Positions 56,089 through 63,290 of a stretch of DNA of 64,000 bases are shown here, piece by piece. The DNA comes from Emticicia fluvialis (lineage in GTDB: Bacteria; Bacteroidota; Bacteroidia; Cytophagales; Spirosomataceae). Where the stretch lies: contig NZ_JANUSD010000008.1 in the NCBI RefSeq assembly GCF_024793945.1, forward strand, positions 62,001-126,000, in the 5' to 3' direction. The notes under the pieces were generated by a model. The model was not told the DNA's origin and made no database searches. It saw only the letters and a list, made by a program, of their open reading frames with translations. Positions within the stretch are counted from its first letter, which is position 1. Each line of letters starts with the position of its first letter. A program made the translations under genes and the position numbers.

Positions 56089-56496
56089 CTAATTCTGCGA
56101 ACCATTCTTCTCACGCCAATATTTAGCTTCCAATTCTGCTTTTTCTTTTTCAGCTTTGAGTTTTTCTATCTCTAATTTTAGTTTCTCCATTTCAAGGTCT
56201 TCTTTCGTTGGATTATAATTGTTCGTAACAGAGCCATTACTCGTGTTTATTCCAATAGCACCTTTACATTGGTCAAAAAAATTATTGACTTTCTCCCCGA
56301 AGCTCAAAATATCTGCTGGTGACACACCTAAAACGTCTGCGATCTGTTGTAAGCGCGAATCTGAAACATCTGTTTTGCCTCTCTCAATTTCACCATACGC
56401 CATACGCGAAAGGTTCAGCATGTCGGCCATATTTTCTTGTGAGTATCCTTTTAGAAATCTAATGCCTCTGATTTTATCTCCTGTATGCATGCTCAT
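56089..56496 (-). CDS. XRE-family transcriptional regulator with coiled-coil tail
   Basis: 135 residues. HTH_3 domain at about 8-65 (IRGIRFLKGYSQENMADMLN, RMAYGEIERGKTDVSDSRLQ), then a Glu/Lys-rich coiled coil (MEKLKLEIEKLKAEKEKAEL) for oligomerisation. Common in Bacteroidota genomes. Target unknown. Confidence 0.88.
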   Translation of the reverse strand: MSMHTGDKIRGIRFLKGYSQENMADMLNLSRMAYGEIERGKTDVSDSRLQQIADVLGVSPADILSFGEKVNNFFDQCKGAIGINTSNGSVTNNYNPTKEDLEMEKLKLEIEKLKAEKEKAELEAKYWREKNGSQN

Positions 56497-56876
56497 GACA
56501 AAATGTATTGATTGAGTTGTCCAAATGTAAAGTTCAATGCAAAAGTAATGAAAATAAATCCACCTAACTTGCAGGGGTGTGATTTATAGAAACGTCAATC
56601 TGTTTGCAGGATTGAAAATACAAAAATTTCGGCATCAGTTTCGCAATCCAAGACATTTTTGCGAAAAAATATCAAAATTTGATTCGCCCAAAATCTGGCT
56701 CGGTAAAACTGATAACAAAAAGCAAGCATTTAGGGCGGCTTAATTTAACTATTTTTAACTCATTAGATTACAGATACTTAATTGATAAAACGACCTGTTG
56801 TTTAACCAATATAAAACCTTTGAAAACAATGGATTTCCTATGCTATAATAGACACGTCAACACCAGGAGGTTCGTG
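56497..56876. other. Spacer with sigma70-type promoter
   Basis: 380 bp between divergent genes. AT-rich; no supported gene, but an open frame runs in phase into the lipoprotein gene. The right end holds a sigma70-type promoter and an AGGAGG site, listed separately. Confidence 0.4.
56820..56849 (+). promoter_or_regulatory. Sigma70-type promoter of lipoprotein gene
   Basis: TTGAAA (56820-56825), 18-bp spacer, TGC-TATAAT (56844-56849). A consensus AGGAGG follows at 56865-56870, seven bases from the ATG. This is unlike the TAnnTTTG promoters of the backbone and points to proteobacterial origin. Confidence 0.65.
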
Positions 56877-57608
56877 ATGACAAACAAGATTATGCGCTAT
56901 GCTCGTTCTGCTGCCTTGCCAGTTCTGGCACTTGGTTCCTGCATGTTTGCTCTTTCTTCCTGCGACAAAAAAGGTGACCCCGGTCCAAGCGGCGGCGGTG
57001 GAACCAAAGGTGTGAACACATTTGAAGTTGCGCATGATACGGTTGGTGTTAAAATCAGAATTAATGACGCAAGTACGAATATCTTTACGCCAAGAACTAT
57101 TACAGAATCTGATGGCACTAATGCAAGTGGGTTTGCAACGGTGGTAGATGGTGATGGAGGTTCACGTTTGGCAGCAGCCTCCTCAACAGCAAGTAATATT
57201 CCGTTCTCGATGGAGATCGACACACTTAATGTGCGCCTGACAGATGACTCTAAAGAAAATGTTGTCCATGGTGCCAAGATGACATACGTTAATGCCGATC
57301 GTCCGATAATGACATTTTACCCCGCCACCAAAGATGGCCAACTTAAGGAAGACGTCATCATTGAAACGCGCCAGAAAGATGATGGCGGCACGCATACAAT
57401 TGAGCGTCACAAACATATAGTAGAAGCAAAATTATTTGCCTCCAAGAACGGCACTACACTTTTCGGGAAAGCGTTTACAAAGGCAACCTTCAAAGAATTT
57501 GTTAAAAACAGCGGTAAGAACACAGCAACATTTGCAAAACGGAATGTTATGGATCTTGTAACCCCTGAAAAAAAACCTGATGGTTTTTATTATAAGCCAC
57601 AAAACTGA
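56877..57608 (+). CDS. Lipoprotein of unknown function
   Basis: 243 residues from ATG 56877, chosen for AGGAGG upstream; the open frame runs further but lacks a signal. The N-terminus has a basic region and a lipobox LSSC (Cys near residue 29), then a Gly/Ser-rich linker (GPSGGGGTKG). The rest is a soluble domain without recognised motifs. Promoter, ribosome site and terminator all look proteobacterial. Confidence 0.75.
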   Translation: MTNKIMRYARSAALPVLALGSCMFALSSCDKKGDPGPSGGGGTKGVNTFEVAHDTVGVKIRINDASTNIFTPRTITESDGTNASGFATVVDGDGGSRLAAASSTASNIPFSMEIDTLNVRLTDDSKENVVHGAKMTYVNADRPIMTFYPATKDGQLKEDVIIETRQKDDGGTHTIERHKHIVEAKLFASKNGTTLFGKAFTKATFKEFVKNSGKNTATFAKRNVMDLVTPEKKPDGFYYKPQN

Positions 57609-57634
57609 TTGTTAACGGCAATAAAATCCTGAAC

Positions 57635-57667
57635 AGGCTGGCTTAATCATAAGTAGGCCTTTTTTTA
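57635..57667 (+). terminator. Terminator of lipoprotein gene
   Basis: AGGC pairs with GCCT at the base and CTTA with TAAG at the top (57635-57660), then seven T. The converging gene ends at 57679. Confidence 0.65.
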
Positions 57668-57678
57668 TGTATCATTTT

Positions 57679-59985
57679 TTACTCCTGGGGAATAACCGTG
57701 CAGGGATTCCCGGCAGAAGGTGCGTTTCTTAACCAGCTTTGCAAGGTCGTCGTGACAAGACCGCTTTCGCTAAAAATATTGGTATTCAACAGGTGATATA
57801 CAGGCTTCCCTTCATTCCCCATTTTGATGTGATCAGTAAATATAACCAACTCACCTCCCTTTGCCAGATAAACGTCCACAGCATCATCCAGCATATCCCG
57901 TGAATCCGTATAAGGCTTATTCCCCAATGCCGCACATTGTCTTACCCCGTCAAAAGACGCATATTCTTCGTTATAAGTTCCAAAAATCATCAGCCGGGAG
58001 AAGTCTGTTGAAGCAATGTTACAAATGGCATTAGCATCGTTGAATAAAGGCACCGACGTACTTGGCGCAACACGAAGAATGGCATTACCGGGCGGCAACG
58101 GCGTCTCAACATAGGAAAAATAGGAATTGACTAATTGATCAAACCTGCCCCCTTCACCAATATAGAGAAGAGGCTCATTCTGGTCCTGCGAGCATACTCC
58201 TTCTCTACAATTAGCCTGGTCTTCACCCAGAATGGGATTGCATCGTTTATGTCGCGCGACTGAACAGGTCAGATTGACCATAGTAAAATTACCATCCCCA
58301 GTATAAGGCCACAGCCGGTCGCTTTCCGCCCATACTTCAATACCTGTCTGCGGGGTGGGAATTCCACATGGGTTCCCATTATTATTGCATGACACAATCG
58401 GTGCCTCTATCGATGATGGGTCGGCCTGGCGCATGGCATCGACCAGTTTTTCGGACCAGACCCGTGAATCGGATATCGAATCCAATTCCGCCCGCGTTGT
58501 TGCCGGTATCACGGCGGGCGGCTTGTTCGGCGCACTCATGGCGGCTGTTTCCCTGACCTCTGTACGGCTATCGGTTGTCGCAATCCGCGTTGTATCCCAT
58601 GCTGCCGGGCCTGGCTTATTTTCACTCCAATCCAGAGCCACAGGTTTGAGCATTCTGGCATGCCGGACAACCCACAAGCGTTTATTCGGGTCTGACCCCG
58701 GCACAAGCGATGGGTCAGGACAGGCCACCGTTGTTTCAATATCGCGCTCACATTGTGCCTGGGCATAGCCAATTCGATAAATAGTCTGTGGCGTGGAAAT
58801 AATTGTGGTAGAATTGTACCCATCATTTCTTTTTAGTGTGCAGCGACGAGCAAGGTAACGTGCAGTTAATCTTCCTCGCCATCCACGCCCACATTCCCGA
58901 ATTTCTTGTTCATTGCCTATTAAATCCCCGTTCTCATTCATTTGAAGCGGTTCAACGGGATTGATTACAAATCGAGGGGGATTGGGTTCCACTCTGCCAC
59001 AATCCAGAAAAGTTCGTGGTTCAGGCGAATAAGGCTTGGCCTCACATGCATTAGAACCGTCCTTATTCGGACGGCAAAAGAAGGTGTAATATCCCGGACC
59101 GTTGTTCTCAAGTGCTTCTTTCAGGTTGACCATCTGCATTGCCACCGCATTATCGGGAATTTTGGTGATATCGTTCGCCGGATCGCGGCAATAAACCGCG
59201 ATTTCCTCCGTTGTGGGTGGTGTTTGCGGTTGGGATAAATCAGGGGTGCATTCCCAATTTTTAGTCAGTCTCTGTCTTTCATTGGGCGCATCGTTGATAA
59301 TGATGAAACCGTCTTCCTTCACAGTTTCATCATCCTTTGATTTCAGCCGGCATGTCTGATCGCGTTTGATGACACCGTTTGTCCCGGCAGGACAAGGCAT
59401 CGTGATAACCCGGTCAAAAACAGGTTCTGTCGTTTTCGACGGATCAGGCAAGCCGTTCATTCCATCCGTTAAAGCAAAACCAGCCACAAATATCGGCGAG
59501 CCATCCAGAATATCATTGCCCACCGTACAACCCAACTCAACTGCTTTCTTCGGTAGTTGAATCCAATATCCACTTTTCATGCCGACAGCATCATGACCGA
59601 ATGTCGGAACCAATGAAGCCGCCATGGCATTTCCATGCATCAATAGGCTTCCTATGCCTGACGGTAGCGCATGATAATAGGCAATCGCACCGTAGTCGCC
59701 ACAAGGGCTTGCCGTAATGGCCGATGGCGGTACCGGTACCTGAAGATTTGTCACCGTGAAATCATTGGCATCATCCGAAACAACTTGCCCGTCAGAGTCT
59801 AGTAATGCCCGTCGTTTCATTTTTGTGGCAGACAGATAGGAAGATAAATTCATGGCAGAGGTTGCCAGGTCCCGGGCGGTGTTTTCAATGACTGCGCGCT
59901 GGTTAATCCGTCTGATTCGCTCACTATCGTCTGGCAGGCAACCTGAAATCAGAATGGCAATCAAGAGAATGACGATTTTACGCAT
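57679..59985 (-). CDS. Large Cys-rich lipoprotein of unknown function
   Basis: 768 residues. Signal with lipobox LISGC (Cys16: MRKIVILLIAILISGCLPDD). The protein is rich in Cys (many paired, e.g. CSVARHKRCNPILG, CREGVCSQDQ), so disulfide-stabilised and exported. The C-terminal 150 residues read like a compact alpha/beta domain (ILRVAPSTSVPLFNDANAIC, GGELVIFTDHIKM). No family recognised. The codon and composition style differs from the backbone. It is divergent from the C4-like RNA. Confidence 0.75.
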   Translation of the reverse strand: MRKIVILLIAILISGCLPDDSERIRRINQRAVIENTARDLATSAMNLSSYLSATKMKRRALLDSDGQVVSDDANDFTVTNLQVPVPPSAITASPCGDYGAIAYYHALPSGIGSLLMHGNAMAASLVPTFGHDAVGMKSGYWIQLPKKAVELGCTVGNDILDGSPIFVAGFALTDGMNGLPDPSKTTEPVFDRVITMPCPAGTNGVIKRDQTCRLKSKDDETVKEDGFIIINDAPNERQRLTKNWECTPDLSQPQTPPTTEEIAVYCRDPANDITKIPDNAVAMQMVNLKEALENNGPGYYTFFCRPNKDGSNACEAKPYSPEPRTFLDCGRVEPNPPRFVINPVEPLQMNENGDLIGNEQEIRECGRGWRGRLTARYLARRCTLKRNDGYNSTTIISTPQTIYRIGYAQAQCERDIETTVACPDPSLVPGSDPNKRLWVVRHARMLKPVALDWSENKPGPAAWDTTRIATTDSRTEVRETAAMSAPNKPPAVIPATTRAELDSISDSRVWSEKLVDAMRQADPSSIEAPIVSCNNNGNPCGIPTPQTGIEVWAESDRLWPYTGDGNFTMVNLTCSVARHKRCNPILGEDQANCREGVCSQDQNEPLLYIGEGGRFDQLVNSYFSYVETPLPPGNAILRVAPSTSVPLFNDANAICNIASTDFSRLMIFGTYNEEYASFDGVRQCAALGNKPYTDSRDMLDDAVDVYLAKGGELVIFTDHIKMGNEGKPVYHLLNTNIFSESGLVTTTLQSWLRNAPSAGNPCTVIPQE

Positions 59986-60060
59986 GTTATCACCGAGTAA
60001 GTGTTTTCTTATGCATGCGTATAGTTTATGACCAAAGTATTAATATTTGTTAATATGGGC

Positions 60061-60088
60061 TTGATCTTGGAAGTTAAACCTGTATAAT
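60061..60088 (+). promoter_or_regulatory. Sigma70-type promoter of the C4-like RNA
   Basis: TTGATC (60061-60066), 16-bp spacer, TATAAT (60083-60088). Predicted start near 60095, just before the first hairpin of the RNA. Confidence 0.65.
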
Positions 60089-60094
60089 TATCTG

Positions 60095-60227
60095 GAAGCC
60101 TTTGCAGGCTTTAGGGTTTGGAATCCCTGATTTCATAGCGGTTTGTGACCGAAATATCACTCCTCGATTTGTCGGGGAGGCCTGAATGTATGTTCAGCCC
60201 GAAAGGGTAAAGATTCAGGCGGCCTTT
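60095..60227 (+). ncRNA. C4-like antisense RNA
   Basis: A folded RNA with hairpins AAGCCT-TTGC-AGGCTT, CGGT...ACCG, CTCCTCGA-TTTG-TCGGGGAG (60160-60179) and a terminator-like stem GCCTGAAT...ATTCAGGC (60180-60220) followed by TTTTCT. Two segments match the leader of the next gene: GATTTCATAG (60129-60138) with CTATGAAATC (60229-60238), and CCTCGATT (60162-60169) with AATCGAGG (60261-60268) at the ribosome site. This is the a'/b' logic of the C4 antisense RNA of phages P1 and P7. Confidence 0.75.
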
Positions 60228-60260
60228 TCTATGAAATCGGCTTTCCAACTCCCTGACACC

Positions 60261-60274
60261 AATCGAGGGGGAGT
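60261..60274 (+). promoter_or_regulatory. Ribosome binding site targeted by C4-like RNA
   Basis: AATCGAGGGGGAG before ATG 60277. AATCGAGG is complementary to 60162-60169, and GGGAGT can also pair with ACTCCC at 60249-60254, so the site can be masked in two ways. Confidence 0.65.
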
Positions 60275-60276
60275 GT

Positions 60277-60627
60277 ATGGCTGAACAGAGAATAATTTAT
60301 AATCCAGACACATACATTGAAGATTTAAAAAAGAGGATTGGACGTGCCAATTATGACGCACTTTATGAAGGACAATTATTGATACAAGTACGATGTTTAA
60401 AAAGTGGGCTTCATACCTACAAAGAAATTGCAGAGATATTGAATAAATCTAAAGTTCCAAGTTCCTATCAAAATAAAAACAAAAGATGGACAGATAAAAG
60501 AGTCGGAATTGTATTGCGCAGATATATGAAACTAATGAACTTGGAGGAAGACGATATTAGAGAAAGTTTTCCAGATATTGATAGGCTTTATAAAGATTTT
60601 ATCGTCAGGCATTTTAGCTTTGAATGA
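60277..60627 (+). CDS. Small basic protein controlled by C4-like RNA
   Basis: 116 residues, basic and helical (EQRIIYNPDTYIEDLKKRIG; HTYKEIAEILNKSKVPSSYQ; WTDKRVGIVLRRYMKLMNL). The middle resembles a helix-turn-helix of the resolvase/recombinase DNA-binding type, so a regulator is plausible. No family recognised. By analogy with P1 icd/ant, translation would be blocked while the antisense RNA is made. Confidence 0.7.
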   Translation: MAEQRIIYNPDTYIEDLKKRIGRANYDALYEGQLLIQVRCLKSGLHTYKEIAEILNKSKVPSSYQNKNKRWTDKRVGIVLRRYMKLMNLEEDDIRESFPDIDRLYKDFIVRHFSFE

Positions 60628-60634
60628 ACATTAT

Positions 60635-60667
60635 CTGTGTCACAAATATTGCCAAAATTTGTGACAG
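60635..60667. repeat. Inverted repeat after the small basic protein gene
   Basis: TCACAAAT and ATTTGTGA with outer CTG/CAG and a 2-nt bulge, 8 bp after the stop codon. It lacks a T-run and may be an operator or mRNA end structure. Confidence 0.45.
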
Positions 60668-60760
60668 AAAATAATTAGTATGTTCAGAAATTGCAGTTTA
60701 ATAGTCCACTTATATTAGACAATTCCAAAGCCTTTAAAAAACTAATTTGATGTTCGCGAT

Positions 60761-60784
60761 ATCATGGGATTTTTGAACCATGAT
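60761..60784. repeat. Short inverted repeat
   Basis: ATCATGG (60761-60767) and CCATGAT (60778-60784) with a 10-nt loop. It lies between the small gene and the long palindrome. TTTGATGTTC occurs next to both this repeat (about 60747) and the long palindrome (about 60814). Confidence 0.4.
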
Positions 60785-60822
60785 TTAATCTTCCTTTTCC
60801 TAGTAAGCTGGAGATTTGATGT

Positions 60823-60867
60823 TCATCCTTGTAAATTTAATATTCAATATTAAATTTACAAGGATGA
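60823..60867. repeat. 45-bp perfect palindrome
   Basis: 22-bp arms beginning TCATCCTTG and ending CAAGGATGA, with a single C at 60845 in the centre; no mismatch. No T-run follows. It could extrude a cruciform or be a recombination, transfer or replication site. Confidence 0.8.
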
Positions 60868-60941
60868 TATGGAAATTTGTACCGGTTGAATGAATCAAAA
60901 AATCATTCTAGATTTTTAAATAAAATTCAAAAGACGAATCC

Positions 60942-60962
60942 GTGTGCAAATTGTGTGCAAAT
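60942..60962 (-). repeat. Direct repeat pair at right island edge
   Basis: GTGTGCAAAT at 60942-60951 and 60953-60962, 11 bp apart, the same spacing as the pair beside tRNA-fMet. It sits just outside the terminator of the tRNA-Val fragment. Confidence 0.5.
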
Positions 60963-60968
60963 AAAAAA

Positions 60969-60996
60969 AGCACTTACAAGATTTCCTCGTAAGTGC
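60969..60996 (-). terminator. Terminator of the truncated tRNA-Val
   Basis: GCACTTAC (60970-60977) and GTAAGTGC (60989-60996) form a perfect stem; on the minus strand seven T follow. The layout matches that after tRNA-fMet. Confidence 0.8.
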
Positions 60997-61009
60997 TTGA
61001 TTATCAGTG

Positions 61010-61049
61010 TGGGAGTTACAGGATTCGAACCTGTGACCCTCTGCTTGTA
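61010..61049 (-). pseudogene. 3' fragment of tRNA-Val (anticodon loop to discriminator), probable attachment site
   Basis: The minus strand reads TACAAGCAGAGGGTC, then ACAGG-TTCGAAT-CCTGT and AACTCCCA. This is anticodon UAC, the 3' anticodon stem, T arm and 3' acceptor strand of a tRNA-Val, with no encoded CCA. The 5' half is absent: beyond 61050 the sequence is the 3' flank of the hydrolase gene. Truncation at the anticodon is typical of tyrosine-recombinase cross-over points. Confidence 0.8.
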
Positions 61050-61087
61050 TGCCGGTTAATGAGAAGTTTTTTGAAGTTCAGATAAGT

Positions 61088-62437
61088 TCACTTCACCTTC
61101 AGACTGATATAATTTACCCATACAAGCTCACGGTCGGTGTTTGTTTTAAAGTTCTTAACCATAAAGGCCTTGTTGTAGGGAATTTTTTTGTCGAAAACCA
61201 CTTTGTTATTTAAAACCACCTTAATGTTTTCGTCGATATTGACCATCGCCGGACTAATGAAAATATCAAATTCATTTACTCTTGATGTTTCCACATAAAA
61301 AGTGTTGCCCTTCAGTTCGGCCTTAATCATGCTGCTTTCTTCATTGTTGTAATAAGGTAGGGTGTCCCACTTTTTGCTTTTTTTGTTATAACTCTGCATG
61401 GCTATGGGCTTATGAAATGAAGCTCTGGGTTTTTTAGTATCAAACTTCCTGATAGCTATCCAGTCGCAGGTAGTGTTCATGTAATTGCCTGTTTCCCAGT
61501 TGATTGTTTTCTTAAAGGTATTTCTTGTGGTATTATTCAGGAAATTGATGCTATTCGGTATGTCTTTATCCAGATGTTTATCGTAGTGCTGATAACCCAG
61601 ATACTCTTTATAGGTTACCGGGCTGCCTGATTCGGTAAGTTTTTTACGGATTACCCTTATCTGCTCAATGGGTCTCAGGTCGTCGCGGTCTGAATGCACA
61701 AGAAATAATGGGCGGTTTACCGCATTGCTTAAATAGGCATTGTTGGCAAATATATTGGTGAGCATAGAGTTATAGCATACAAAGCCTGCAAATGGGGTAG
61801 GGTAACCGAGTTGCAATAGAAAAGTGCCATCGGCGCCGTCTGAATGCCCGTATGAGAAAACCTTCTGGTCGTTTACATTCAGAAAAGACTTACAATAATT
61901 GACAATCTCAACCAGTGTTCGGTAGGTTTCATTGTTTTTTGATGTACTTACCGATTCACCAAAATCTTCAAAGCGATTAATCGCCCAGTCAAACTTTTTA
62001 GAGGGGTCGGCAAAAGGCCTGATTATGATATAGTTTTGTTTGGCCAGGGCATCAAAAAAAATATCATGAATCTTCGTTCGGGTATCGTAAGCACGTTGAA
62101 AATTGCTTTCGCCAACGGCGCCATGCAGCAAAAGCGCCATAGGGTTTTTTACTGCCGGATTATACCCTTTGGGTATAAACAGCCTGAAAGGTACCTTGCC
62201 AAATACCTTGTCTTCAATGGTAAGGATGTATTCTTTGCCGGTTTCGTTTATTTTTTCGTATTTATTGAATTGATGAATCTGATTGAGGGCCATTTGAGCA
62301 GTTATTTTGCCATCAGTCTCCAGCTGCCTGATAAATTCGGCGCGTGGTTTATTCAATAGTATTTCTTTATTGATACTTTGTGCTACAGAAACCTGGTTTA
62401 TCATAACGATTGCTGAAATTAAAGTAAGTTTTTTCAT
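61088..62437 (-). CDS. Secreted alpha/beta hydrolase (prolyl-oligopeptidase/esterase-like)
   Basis: 449 residues from ATG 62437, chosen for the signal peptide (MKKLTLISAIVMINQVSVAQ). Hydrolase core: FIPKGYNPAVKNPMALLLHG near residue 100, nucleophile in FSYGHSDGADGTFLLQLGYP (GHSDG) near 195, Asp in FLVHSDRDD near 255, His in YLGYQHYDKHLD near 290. Residues about 330-449 form a beta-rich C-terminal domain. Resumes the chromosomal backbone; its stop lies about 40 bp from the tRNA-Val fragment. Confidence 0.85.
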   Translation of the reverse strand: MKKLTLISAIVMINQVSVAQSINKEILLNKPRAEFIRQLETDGKITAQMALNQIHQFNKYEKINETGKEYILTIEDKVFGKVPFRLFIPKGYNPAVKNPMALLLHGAVGESNFQRAYDTRTKIHDIFFDALAKQNYIIIRPFADPSKKFDWAINRFEDFGESVSTSKNNETYRTLVEIVNYCKSFLNVNDQKVFSYGHSDGADGTFLLQLGYPTPFAGFVCYNSMLTNIFANNAYLSNAVNRPLFLVHSDRDDLRPIEQIRVIRKKLTESGSPVTYKEYLGYQHYDKHLDKDIPNSINFLNNTTRNTFKKTINWETGNYMNTTCDWIAIRKFDTKKPRASFHKPIAMQSYNKKSKKWDTLPYYNNEESSMIKAELKGNTFYVETSRVNEFDIFISPAMVNIDENIKVVLNNKVVFDKKIPYNKAFMVKNFKTNTDRELVWVNYISLKVK

Positions 62438-62560
62438 GTTAACAGATTTTTTAAACTTAAAAAGCAAATGATTTATGCTGGTTTTATACATACAATCAAT
62501 TTTTGCGGCATTCTGGCTCAGGTTTTGGGTTTAACATTTGCCCGGTTTTGAGAACTACCA

Positions 62561-63214
62561 CTAATATTGATTGCGTAGGAAGGTGTAGTCTTCAAAACGG
62601 TTGGTAACGGAAGACATATCTGCTCTCTGGAAAGCTAATTTAGGCTTACTTACAAAGGAAAGCCCACGAGGGAAAAGTACATTTGCGTAAACCACATCGG
62701 CCGGGCCTCTTAGCTTGCTTAATTCATCTATTAATAACTGATACACCGAGCGATGAACCGCGTGGCAATGCAGGGCAAAACCATAGTTTATTTTTTCCCA
62801 GTATCCATTAAATTTCTCCTGCTCCATGGTATTTATGCCAAAGAATAATGACTCCCACCGTGCGGGTATGTTATGCAGCAAAGCTGGTAGAAGCTCGTTT
62901 AATTCAGGCAAAAACTCTATGTCATCTTCTATAATCAGGACATTCTCCCAGTTTTCTTTCAAGGCCAGTCTGAAAATTTCCAGAAGCGAGAGGCATACGC
63001 CTAAGGCGCCCCTGTTCCAATGTGCCGGAAGCTCATGTATCTCTGCTGCTGTAACCATTTGTATATCTGGTCTTTCATGCCCATTAATGGCTGCAAACCT
63101 TTCAAATTCCAATTGATTTTCTCTTAGAATTTTCTCGGATTTTTCCAGGCGGTCTTTTCTGGTATCCAGATTAAGAAGAAGTACTTTCCTGAAATGCTTG
63201 TTTAGTAAATTCAT
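62561..63214 (-). CDS. Glycosyltransferase family 25 (LPS-type)
   Basis: 217 residues from ATG 63214 (the open frame starts further upstream and overlaps the next gene). GT25 features: KVLLLNLDTRKDRLEKSEKI, FERFAAINGHE, GALGVCLSLLEIFRLAL and the metal-binding LIIEDDIEF. The family adds sugars, often galactose, to lipooligosaccharide or surface glycans in the cytoplasm. It lies downstream of a second glycosyltransferase gene, so a surface glycan or glycolipid locus probably continues to the right. Confidence 0.88.
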   Translation of the reverse strand: MNLLNKHFRKVLLLNLDTRKDRLEKSEKILRENQLEFERFAAINGHERPDIQMVTAAEIHELPAHWNRGALGVCLSLLEIFRLALKENWENVLIIEDDIEFLPELNELLPALLHNIPARWESLFFGINTMEQEKFNGYWEKINYGFALHCHAVHRSVYQLLIDELSKLRGPADVVYANVLFPRGLSFVSKPKLAFQRADMSSVTNRFEDYTFLRNQY

Positions 63215-63290
63215 GATTTTGTTTTGGTCACAGGTAAATGAGTAATTAATGAGAAAACTTTCATATAAAAATGCGAAGATCAAATCAGCG

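Larger units (their letters stand above)
23764..61049. mobile_element. Mosaic accessory island between tRNA-fMet and a truncated tRNA-Val
   Basis: About 37 kb with HTH/Xis-like genes, coupling protein, MobF relaxase, ArdC, RadC, TOPRIM protein, integrase, type I restriction-modification, SOS polymerase cassette and lipoproteins. No VirB4-like channel gene or replication initiator is visible, so it looks mobilisable rather than self-transmissible. Ends are inferred from tRNA-linked repeats; exact junctions are not proven because the two tRNA sequences differ and face opposite ways. Confidence 0.65.

Noticed and set aside
23764..61049. Self-transmissible ICE
   Set aside because: No VirB4-like ATPase, channel or pilus genes are visible, only coupling protein and relaxase.
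60877..61059. Open frame of 60 codons on the plus strand
   Set aside because: It runs through the repeat pair, the terminator and the tRNA-Val fragment, so it is a chance frame.
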